A model generated the notes under the pieces. It made no database searches. It was not told the origin of the DNA and saw only the letters and a list, made by a program, of their open reading frames with translations. The position numbers were made by a program, and so were the translations under genes. Shown here piece by piece: positions 35,170 to 46,500 of a stretch of 64,000 nucleotides of DNA (positions are counted from its first letter, which is position 1; every line of letters starts with the position of its first letter). Origin of the DNA: Acanthaster planci (taxonomy: Eukaryota; Echinodermata; Asteroidea; Valvatida; Acanthasteridae); contig NW_019091363.1 in NCBI RefSeq assembly GCF_001949145.1, forward strand, positions 735,871 through 799,870. The letters are read 5' to 3'.

Positions 35170-38100
35170 GAGCCCAAGGAATGTACCTGCTCATTTACAC
35201 TGTCCAGACAAATCCTTCCTCTTGGTAACTTATCTCAATTCCAATTCATATACACAGCCACCAGCAGAATGCTTTGCTTTGTACTTGTAAATGTGGCTTA
35301 TTATTTAGTGGCAGGGTATTCTGCAATTACTTCAAATTTAGCAACACCAGACAAAGTTTTATGCCGGCAAAACAAAACAGGTATTCCTTACCACTTGCAT
35401 TTGGAAGTTACATGAATACATACATCACCACACTTCATGTCTGCATGCTTCTCTTGTTCTTCTAACTCAAGCTGGTCCTTGCCATTCTTTGCATGAGACA
35501 GGTATCGAGAGCTGGGGGGGGAACCCAACAACACAAACTCTGACTGTTAATAACTCAGGTCAAATGCGAAGTCAACATTGCATTTGTTCAAGGTTTGCAT
35601 AAAGAAAGGCACATATTTCAGTCCTTACAACATGGAGGCAAACAGGAAGGTAACTAAGGCAAGCCAGAATTCGAAGCTGTTATCGGTTGGCTGGGAAATT
35701 TGTGAAGTGATTATTGGGTACTCAATTCCTGGAGGAATCAATTGCTGACCAAAGAACTTGGTATGTATTCCTGGTCTCCACTTATATACCAAACCCTGCG
35801 GCCAAAGCCACAGTGAAAAGTCCTTTAGACATTGCACACTGTAGTTTATCTTGGTATAACCAGGGATGAGATTCTAAGAAAATGAAAAAAGGGGAAATTT
35901 GCGAGTGCGCAGCGCGAAGACCTTTACGGCACGGGGTCCTGGGTCCTGCTTAAGGGCCCCCAGGAAAATTTTCAACTTTTCCTCCCAATTTTAGCCTTGT
36001 TTCATATCTGTGTGAGCACGTTGACCGTGTGTACCTAAACTACACATGAACGTATGGCATCGCATGGCACAACACAGCGCTTTGAGGTTGATGATTTTGA
36101 AGCACTTAGGACAAAATAAAAATGATGTGACACATGGAAGGTAAGCAATGAGAAATGCAATTTTATTTTTTATCTATTTCATTTTATCATATTTGATACC
36201 TGGAAGTCGAAAATCATCTTGATGAAATGGGTTGCAAAAGTTTAAAATATCAGAATTTCTAAGCTGACTATCAACAGTATCAGACACTCCAAAAAGGAGG
36301 AATTTATTTGCAAAAGCGGATTTTCAAAGTCCCCAAAGTGGAAATCTGCCAAAAAAGCGGAAGAATCTCATCTCTGTTTAACAAAAACTTTGTATTATCC
36401 GGAATGAAACAAATGAAAGACAATGGACTGGAAATTAAAACTTCCTTGTTGTAAGCAGAATGTAAAAGTAACAGCGCTGTTATTAACATGGTTCATACAT
36501 GTATGCATTCATTCTGACATACTTCGTGACAGGGCGAGATAATGAATGTTGGGATGACAACAGGCCTCAGCAGGTGTTTGGAGTTTGGCTTTATGAAGTC
36601 AATTGATTAATCAGCACTAAAAGCACGAGACCAGCTCGTATCCAATGACATGAAAATTGCATAACTATGCTATCAAATGCAGAGACCTTTCTCCCATTGA
36701 ATACTACAGCACGTTATGTTTTTGGGACCTGGGTGTCCTTTTATTGAATGCTGCGGCCCCTCAGTGCAATTCCACTTATGCATCAATCCTCACCTTTCTC
36801 CAGACATGATGTTCATTATTACATGTCAGTGCACTGTCTTGTTACGTCCTGACTTCATCAATCCTGTCACCTCCATCTGTGATCCATGATGTTCCTGTGG
36901 CTCAGGGCGAGGAAGAAACTGAAATTCCAACAAGTCAACTTACTCATTAACTTTTGACAGGTTAAATTGGGGGTGAAATAACTTATTCCATGGTAGTCTC
37001 CAGAAGTTAAAAAAAGATTTGGAAAATCAAATAACCCTGAAAATTAAGGGGTTTATCTTTCACTCATAGACAGCACAACCAAAGTTGTGCAAATGTGGAG
37101 AATATGCCAAAAAAAAAGTAAACCAAGAAAATTTGAAGACCTGTTTGAATCACCAGTATAAAGCATGTAGAGAAATCTGCAAAGATGACAGTACCCCAAC
37201 ATCAGGGGACTTGGTCAGAGAAATGTTGGCCAGTTTCAGGAATATTAGTCATGTGACTATGGCAGCAACCGGACTGAATGATCTCTCAAAACAGTTATTT
37301 TTTGGGGGGGTCTGCGAAGTGAACTACATGTAGACTTACTGGCATGTTCATGGAGCTTGTAGTCCCTACATACACGTACATGTAGGGTTGGATTTATCAT
37401 ACGAACCAACTCTACATGTATATGTTTCACCCATTTCACTTTGCCCATTTACTACTTCGCACCCAACTATGTGTACTTCCCCCCACCCCTTTCCCATTTT
37501 GCCTACACACAGGCACCACTTCACACATGTATGTGCTCTACTGGTACTCTTTAAGACTTTAAAAATAATTACAGACTTGAAACGTGAAAAAGGCCTCAAT
37601 CAAAATGCCTCACCCCACCAAAATAATGCCTGTCACCAAGTGAAAAGTATCTTTCCATGCATTTACGATCTACGTGTATAAACACAGCAGAATTTTAGTT
37701 CTCCACGGAAGTAAAACAATATCATAATACATGTACCTGTATTCTTACGGCTAGCATTTACATGTACACGAGTGTTGGGTTGGGTGTGATCAGTCGATCT
37801 GCATGATCATGCATTTGCACTGCACTATCAGTCAATCCTGTACGAAATCGTCAACTTTACTTTCCTTTTTTTTTAAAAAACAATTCTCCACTACGGCAAA
37901 TTAGAAAGAAAAAACGATCAGATGAGAGAGGAGTTACCAGTAAATTATGCAATAAAACTGACAGACTGCTAAGGTCGAGCCGTCACACACACTGAATGAT
38001 TGAGCCCAACACATCATATATCGGAGTTCAAAGTAACATACATGTATATTTTTTAGCAGCCTATTTGTATGTAATATAAAATTACTGAAATTTGCAGCAT

Positions 38101-38585
38101 AAAGTGTTAACATTATAATGAAGGCTTAGCTACATGTAGTAGACTACAGGTACCAGCCTGGTACTCTTCATAGACATAAAGTAACACATTGTACATATGT
38201 ACTTGTACATGTGTGAAGCGGCAAGTGGGTGAAGTTGCCATTTGGGCAAATCAGTAATTGGGTGAGTGGTTGTGGGTGAAGTGGTACGTGTAAATAGACA
38301 AAGTGGTCTGGTGGTGAATGGAAGCGAATCTATTCACACTAGCCCTTTTCAAACTACATGTACTCTGGACTTACCCGGGTAGACACTTACCCAGAGAACT
38401 GGTTTCACACTACAACTGGTCTACAATCTACATGCACTGGTAGCAGTGTTTGACCATGGTGACACTGCCATCTACACATCTACCCCTCCCCCACACGTCA
38501 GCGATAGGACCTAGGGGAAAAAAGGTACAACACTTCTCTTTCAGCTACATCCCTGACATCAATTTTTTGGTACAGAGATAATTTG
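35170..38585. other. Intergenic, no gene supported
   Basis: Contents noted: a stretch near 35890-35970 with AGTGCGCAGCGCGAAG, a phrase I associate with dispersed repeats; a solitary hAT-type end near 37029; and an open frame at 37085-37333 (82 residues, cysteine- and lysine-rich) behind a possible acceptor. The last could be an exon fragment, but nothing identifies it. Confidence 0.3.
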
Positions 38586-38590
38586 CACTT

Positions 38591-38926
38591 AGGGCAGTTT
38601 CATGGGAAAGGTTGCAAAATGAAAAATTGGATAAAGATGCTTTTTTTGATAGGGAAAGTTTGATGGAACTGAATGCTTTTTGTCTCACATGGAGTTTTAC
38701 ATTGTTGCAATCTCAAAAAAATTGTCAAGGCCTTATGCATTACGGTTCTCAAGATACAAACTAAAACAGGTGCTAAAACACAAGATTAGGAGTCTCATTC
38801 AAATTTTCCAGAAACTGCAATTAAGTGTATGAATAAAGGTAATAGAAACATGGTTTATTGATATAACAAGTTTCATTTCTGACCCCTCATGAGACTTTTT
38901 TGCAACCTTTCCCGTGAAACTGCCCC
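38591..38926. mobile_element. Terminal-inverted-repeat element, about 335 bp
   Basis: The left end GGGCAGTTTCATGGGAAAGG then TTGCAAAA is the inverse of the right end TTTTGCAACC then TTTCCCGTGAAACTGCCC, with a single mismatch over about 28 bp. The trinucleotide CTT flanks both sides if the element starts at AGGGCAG. A GGG start and 3-bp duplication would suit PIF/Harbinger, but the border is ambiguous. Confidence 0.7.
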
Positions 38927-38930
38927 TTGA

Positions 38931-40075
38931 CAGGCCTACACAAAGCATATGTGTACATGTAGGCCTACAAGGTTGACTTGTAAATTTAATGCAGCACGGG
39001 CCCGTTTTATTTAAACTACAATTTCAGTGACACTGGGTACTGCTCAGTACTACTGAGTTGAGATGCAATGTACAGTACATTGTGCAGAATTGTTCCTGAA
39101 GTTTTAATAAGGCCCTATAGGCTAGCCTACCGTAGAGCTGTATGAGCCTACACAGAGGGCTGCAAACATGATAAATACCTCCATTTGAAATTTGTCCTAT
39201 ATCTATTACATGTACAGCCCTACTTGGACTCTATGCGAAAACATTTGAAGTTGAAAACTCTAAAATTTGAGACAGTTTTCATGACCCAAAATATTTTTTG
39301 AAAATCCAATTTTACATATTTTTTAGTATTTCTGAGAGTTTGGCCATTCATCACATCAAGGTAAACTTTTACCGAAATCAATCATCAAAATACTGACAGT
39401 TGGTTTGAGTCACAACAAAACTGACTACTGATAGGGCCTACAGTGCAGTACAGTGAGTGTTGTCAACTCAATTCAGGAGTTTCAGGTCTTTTTACCTTTT
39501 TGTAATATTTATAGAAATGTATCATGAAAACTGCGAAAGAATTCCATATGGACACTGCTTGAAATCCTGTGCACAACCCTATGAGACTAATCTTAACAAG
39601 TTTAAGTGTTTTCTGAGTGAATCCCTCAATTTTGCACTGTTAAATTTGGCTCTTTAGGACATTTATTGATTTCAGATGGCTAATGGGTCACTGCAGGAGA
39701 AAAATTAGTGGCGTCCAAACAGAATTCTTTCCGAGCACTGCATGTTACACAATCATGAAATCATGAAATAGCTGTCAGTATTTTGAAAATGCTAACAGTT
39801 AAAACAGGTGCTTTCACAGAGCTCCCTTTAAATTTAGAGGTAAAGGAGTTAGGGTCGTGATTGTATTCATATACAGTTGATCGACCAGACAGGCATTTTC
39901 TCACCTGGGCCTTCCACTGCTTGGTGCGTAAAGGAGTCAGGATCAAATGCAATCAAAATTTATCCGTTGATAAATTCACGTACGAAGTTTACTGTTTTGT
40001 GGTGGCAATAAATTTCTTTTAAAAGGTAAGTTCCCTTCAAATAGCAGCCTGCACTTAGACTAGTTTGAGGGGTAG
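38931..40075. other. Intergenic, nothing recognised
   Basis: AT-rich, without a supportable gene or repeat structure. Confidence 0.3.
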
Positions 40076-40078
40076 TAT

Positions 40079-40160
40079 ACCCCCAGAACAGTGGGGTTCT
40101 TCATCCGCCATGCTCCTTCCTGAGAGCGTGGTGGACAGCGAACCCCTCAGTTCTGGGGGT
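40079..40160. mobile_element. Foldback element, 82 bp
   Basis: ACCCCCAGAACAGTGGGGTT at 40079 is nearly the inverse of GAACCCCTCAGTTCTGGGGG at 40140. The loop itself has a second inverse pair (CCGCCATGCTC / GAGAGCGTGGTGG), so almost the whole 82 bp folds into one hairpin. Confidence 0.75.
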
Positions 40161-43100
40161 AAGGGGCAGGGTCAACATTCTAGCTAAATTTCAGCTCATA
40201 AAACCCTCGCCTAATGCCTTTGTAGTGGATGTCAAGTGATGTCAGGAAGAAGAAAGAGGCCTGTGTTGCCTATCCCAAGTCAGGCATGTCAGGGCCTAGT
40301 ATCGACAGAGGAGTACACAAAGGCCGTGTTTACAGGTCTACAATGTGGCCCGGCTGCTTCAACCATGTCAACTTTCACTTGGCTTTCCTCAAAGTGTTGC
40401 TCAACCCTCTTGCTGAAAGAAAATTTCCAATTCATTTGGTTGAATACTGGTACTTTAATATTCAAAATACAGGCTTTTGAGTCTAAATAAATAATTTTAG
40501 TGTCATGAAATTTTGTCTGGAATTCGAAAACGGCTGTGATGATGGTGTCCAGACATTGGGCAAGAATTCAGCTGACATGGCCGAGTGTTGCCTAACGTGG
40601 CACCCTCAAAAAAATCTCAGAAAACCCCACATAAACACCTACCATAAGAAGTTTTTCAAAGTTAATAAGTTAACTTCTAATTAACGTTGGTGACCGTATA
40701 ATATGGCAGGCTAGTCGCCAGACCGGACTTAAAAAGGTGGCAAAAATTAGGGACCTGGCAAATACATGGTGATGAATGTTTATTATTACAGAAAGAGTTC
40801 CACACATACCTGTTAAAAATGTGTTTATGTGCCTACTTTTTATGTACTAAGGCCTAGGCCTATCATGTTTATGGGAGTTTTGGGCCCTAAATGTATTTAG
40901 CATGCTTATGGGAGTTTGTATATTATGAGCATGGAGGAAGGAAAACACAAACCTTACACGTTACAGTTCCGCGTAAAATAGAGATTTTAGAATCAGAAGA
41001 TTGGGCATTTGATAAAATTTCACTTCTAATGAAAACCAAGGTAAGTATACTTGGGCCTACTGCCTGGCTCCATCAAGTTCACCAACACAAACAAGGCACT
41101 TGGGACGAAAATTCGAAGTGCGTCACGTTACCACGCCACGTTTTTACGCTAGCCTAATGGTTTTTGAAATTCGAATGGAGCCGGACTGATCAGGGTACCG
41201 ATCAAATCTGCCCTGAAAATGCAATTTAGACTGATCCATACCTCTCTTAAACTTCTGACCCATGTTTAAAGACCGTGCAACCAACTATTTTTGAAAAAAT
41301 CGGAGTCTTTTACTTACCACCCACTTGAATAATTCGAGCCCCGCGGCTTCGCATGCATATGACACTGCGCGTGCGCTGGGCGTTTGATGGCCCCAATCAC
41401 CGTATCGACTCGACCATTTTTAGAGGCGGGCGGTGGATTGAATTTTTTATTTGTCTTTTTGTTTTAAAACCCGTTTCAGAATTGCCCACTGGAGAAGCCA
41501 CTCATGCAAATAAAACAAGCAAGTACATCAGCATTCGTATCATCGTATAAATCATGTATGTTTAATCATGGTTTAATTCATAGATTCTGCAATTTAAAGT
41601 ACAAGGTCAATTCCAAATTTTGTCAAATGGGCTTACAACTAGTGCTATTTGTGAATTCCTTCTTGTTTCTTCATTTACATTTACATACACCTCTGTGTAT
41701 GTGAAGCACTGAAGTAAGACTTGAAAAAAGAAATGTTACAGGTTTTCCCAGCAAATTTCAGTCGAAAATTCATGCACTTTTTCCTTAATACGGTCTGTCA
41801 AAAACTTTCAACTGAAAGGTGAAAAAAAAATCAAACGAAACAAAACTGGGCCACGAAATTGAGGAACGGGCTACGATTTTAACATTAAAACAAACTTGTC
41901 TTTTGTCTCCTTGAAAGCATATTATTCACATTGTTTACTTCTGTGAATATACATATTTCATATTAAAATACGAATCAGGAAGTACATACCAAAGACAACC
42001 AAAGGGTATTAATCATTTCTCTGTACATTTATTTAAATATTACATATTCACTTGACTTGTTTTTTCTTTCAAAGAAAACCCCAAATTGATGTAACATCAG
42101 GAAGCATGTAATGAATTGAAAATGCTGGAATTGAATTCTCAATCAATCTCTTTCCCAGGCTTCCAAAAATTTGAATGAACCCAATGACTAAGTGAATTTG
42201 AATCGACTTGTTTAACAAATGACAGCTAAAATAATGAAAACAAAATGACACTTTTGATGTTGGAATGTGAATAAAGAAGGGCATGCAATCTGAAATGAAC
42301 TGGAATGAAACTAATTTTTTTGGAAACTTTGGCTGGGAAAACCTATATTTTAGACCTGTAAACTAAGATCGTTCATTCTTGAAAGAGCATAATATTATAT
42401 CAAAGAATGACTGCCTTAAGTGACCTTCTGAATAGCTGAAAATGTTACTTTACTCTGGTGGGACATGATCCAACAGCCTTCCACAGACAAGTACAGATGT
42501 CATGACCCATTCATTCACCAAGGCTGGGGGGGGGGTGAGCAGTCAAATTATGTAAGCTGTAATAGCCTATTCAATGGAAAGCTACAGCCAAAAATTCACT
42601 CGCAAACGGTTACCTTGGCAACACACCAAGTCATTCTGTCCAGCCCACTTTTCATGCAAGCAACAACTGCATCTCCCAAATGCCACACGTACTGCGTACT
42701 CCAGGCACGTATCATACAAAGCGAAGGATGTGAGACTTTGGTCAGACACTGGGTTGCAAAACTGTTTCTGTGGCTATATAAACTGAAACACCACAGATTG
42801 TGGTAACGGTCAAACAATGCACCGGTTAGCCAGGGGCCATGTGGTTGAGTCCAGAGCTAGATATCAGAACCAGGTATCCGAGCATGCATTACAGATGATG
42901 CCAGAAACTGGTTCTGAATATGGAAGCGGGTACCCACTGCCATGAACAATTTTATAATATGTGGTAACTTTCCAAACAAACAAAATGAAATGCTTTAAAA
43001 GGAAAATTTCAAACTGAAAAACTAGACTACTGCATATTTCAAGTTTACTTGTACATCTATGTCCAAGCTTGACGATGAACGACTTGAGTCGGATAGAATT

Positions 43101-43427
43101 AGAATTTTCAGTCTGAATGCCTATGTTGAACATTGTTTTTTATGCTCTATGCATGTTGGGGTTGGGGTCTTCAGTGGGTTCCCAAGTTTCACCTCAATGG
43201 GTACCTATCCGATTTCTGCACAACCCATGAATGTACACCACTCTTTCTGTACTAATGCATTAAGCCAGCATAAAGGGACTACAATCCTTTGATACTCTTG
43301 TCTGTCTCTTGAAACTCATCACTGTGACTTAGGATTAATCATTAAGTTAGCCTCAGACAAAGGAAAAACATTTTAGGATGGACTCTTCACAATGACCCTC
43401 TCCCAGAATGATTTTGTTGATGCCTTA
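40161..43427. other. Intergenic, downstream of the CCDC158 stop
   Basis: This should hold the 3' untranslated region of the gene on the minus strand. Going down from 43428 I find no AATAAA close to the stop; the first clear one on the minus strand is near 42024-42030, about 1.4 kb away, and I do not claim it is used. Open frames at 40229-40490 and 42465-42806 are not recognisable. Confidence 0.3.
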
Positions 43428-43519
43428 TCAGTCTTTCTTGGCGAGCTGCTTAATACTCTGCTCTTGCTGTCGGCACTTCCTGAGACGAGTATCTTGCCGT
43501 CTTATCATGACAGCTATAT
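43428..43519 (-). CDS. CCDC158: CCDC158 last exon, residues 1335-1364 and stop
   Basis: Acceptor TTTTCAACTAG. It encodes IAVMIRRQDTRLRKCRQQEQ then SIKQLAKKD and TGA at 43430-43428. The human C-terminus (MIRNQEKRIQKVKDQEK) corresponds well, so this is the natural end. It is too short to be found by an ORF search. Confidence 0.88.
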
Positions 43520-46500
43520 CTAGTTGAAAAATTGATGCCAAATATAAGACAGGTTTAATACAATCTGGAGACAAATGACATGAAATATATATGCTTCACC
43601 ATCAGAACAGCATGAATGTCTTTTTGGGAAGAAAGCATGAACGACTTCTAAATTGGCCAAGTGCCCAGTCTTGCCTGTACTTGTTCATACAATTCAGTGC
43701 AACTTCAATATCTTGTGGTCAAGTGCTTGTCAGAATCCACTGGCTGAGACAGTCTGAAACCAGACTAGATGTCTATTTGAGCATACATCTGAAAGGTATG
43801 CAGTAGCTCCTGGAAATACCTATGTCTAATGATGCCAGAGGCTAGTGGCTATGGCTGTTTGTAATTCCCAGCTGCAAGCCAGTCCATTAAGGCACGGTCT
43901 GATATTCGTTTGAGTGAACTCTTAATTTTATTATCAACATGTTACTAATAATTGTCAAACTTACATCAATTTCTATTAATGTTATTTGACCATGATTCCC
44001 TAGAATTGTATGAAATAACTATTTCATTGTCAGAACTGTGTAAAAAATGAATCATCTACATGAAACTATACTGACAGTAGTTAGGACAATATACTGGAGC
44101 TGCATCAATTCAACGCAAAACACAGGATGCCAAAGTGAACTCTCATTTCATGTTTACCTTTGTTTTCTTTCTGCAGATGTCCACCCATTTTACTCAGTCC
44201 CTGCAACTTGTCCTGAAGACGCTTAAGTCGTTCATTTTGGATCCTCAAATCTACACCTTCTTCACCTTCAATAGTACCCAAAAATGGGGCAATATCACTT
44301 TTTTGGCTGACAGAAATAGGTTGCTTGCATACAGTTGCTAAATTCATACAGAGTGTGTTATATAGCATAACACTAGAAGAGAGAGACTGGATATGGTTGA
44401 TTCTCTCTTTAGAATTTCAGAATTGAAAGACTGCTAGAATTATTTTCCAAAAGGTAACTCGCATTTGCTTGTATCTTCGACCATCAGGTGCACGGCTATG
44501 CAAAATAAATCTACCAACAGCTGTAATGAAATACAGATTATATTCACATAGGCTTAGTGTGGCCCAAAAATAGTGGAAGGAAAAGACTAGCTATATTCAG
44601 TATAAAACTGGTCAACAGCGCACATCACTGACATGGCATCTAAGCTTTATGGTGCTTTTGTATTTAATCTTATTTGCTTTTGGCAATCCAAAGCTATACA
44701 CGTACCTCAGTAAACGCAAGCACTTTCTAATCTGATCATTAGACCAAAGTGAAATAACCCAGCGCATATTTCACCCTTCCAGTTTGATTTCAAAGGAGAT
44801 GCTGACAGTGCAAAACCCTGAATTATGTTGCAGAACTTTTTTTCTGACAACTTGCCAAACCCTCAGTTTAGAGTGCCCGTGTTTACTGGAGCATATCTTC
44901 AGACCACCAAAAGCAAACAAGCTAAAATAAATTGCATCATCAAGCTACTGAGTCCTCTTTCAAACCTGCAAGTTAAAAATACTTCTAGCTGACATTTTAA
45001 ATGGACTGAATTTGCTTATGCAATTTTTGGGGGAAGGACACACTGTATGATAAGGAGATTACTAAACCACACAGTGAGGGCCTTTTATGTCACAGAAACT
45101 GTGCCTTAATGTGACTGGATACCGAATGGATATTGTGAAAAAGTGAAAGAGCATGTAAATCCAACAGCAATATCTGCAAACATAAAAAGTATCATAAATT
45201 GATTCCGGTGCTCTTTGACATGTTTAAATGCAGTTGGGCAAAGACAAATCTGAAGGTTGAGAGAAGTACAATTCGAAAGGTGTTTTCATGAATGAAATTC
45301 TATTCTAATTTTTTGCACAATGGGAGGAACTTACTTATTAATGATGACCCAAGATCACCGTGAAAGGTGCTGCCAGCCTTGTCAAAATCAGGACTAAGGT
45401 CTGGTGTCCTGTTTCTCTCTGGTGTATCAAACACAGTAACTCTGTGAGAGCCTGACTGATGACTGTTATTGTGAAAGATGTTACTGTGGACGTCCTCAAG
45501 CATGTGAGGGCTGACACCCAGCAGGCTAGCGACAGGAGACCGAGGTCTGAGCAGGAAGTCTGGCTCTGGGGTGGTCCGGGGACTGTCCCGTGCCGCTGGA
45601 ACCGAGGACAGGAGGCTCAAGTCCTCAGTTTTCGGTTCTCGATCTTCCTTCACCGGGGACGAAGTTAACAGTGGTGCTGTCATACCTGGTGAGAGACGTG
45701 AGAGAAATTAGACTCTTACTTAAAGTTGTGGCTGCAGCAGATACTGTGAATAATGTGTTGCTATGGTAGCCGCTGTCTAACTGCTGCAGCTGTTTCCTAT
45801 AGACATGTGTGCTAGGACAAGCCACAGCCAGTTACATCGACTTCAGGTATGACCTTACAATAGGTGCCTGAATTACTCTGATCAGGTCCAAGTGTCTGGG
45901 CCTTGATAAGGAAGGGCAACGAAAAGTGAACCAAGGAGTCTATCCTCCCTGTCCAGAGTGGTACCTTTTTGTGGTAGTGTGTTGTCTGCATAACAGTAGG
46001 ATGTTAGCACCCACACTTTCCTCACGATCATTGTGATCAGCGAGTGTTCCCTTGTATGTCAGTGAAACCAGCGTGCATTTTGCACTAAAAATCTACTGGA
46101 ATACATAACACTGAGTTGCGGTGCCTACTACATGTATTGGATATTCTAACTTGCACAAAACAAAGCACTGGAGTATACGAATTCCAATGTTCAACCTACC
46201 TGGCTTTCCCTGCCTCGTCATGGGTGTCGTGCTGTACCCCGATTCTTTTGTGTTCGTCTCTTTTGGTTCTTGTAATGTGCTGAAAAATTCAAGGTTGAAA
46301 CAAAAGATTGAAAATTGGTTGATTTTTTCACATGCAAAACAGACTGCACAATAAAGTCATATTTCATCAGGGTATAAAATTGCATCTACAATTACAACAC
46401 GAGTGTGTCTTGCATGGGTGTTTCAGGCTGAAAATTTTCCTCTTGGGGCGTGGAAAAACTTCACAACAGTTTATGGCCTTCCTTAACCCTAACTGCTAAG

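Noticed and set aside
37085-37333. Possible exon (82 residues, Cys/Lys-rich) behind an AAAG acceptor
   Set aside because: Reads protein-like in part, but no family, partner exon or donor could be identified.
44290-44305. Stronger-looking acceptor (TTCTGTCAG) for the penultimate CCDC158 exon
   Set aside because: It gives phase 2, but the upstream exon ends in phase 1; the weaker acceptor at 44338 fits.
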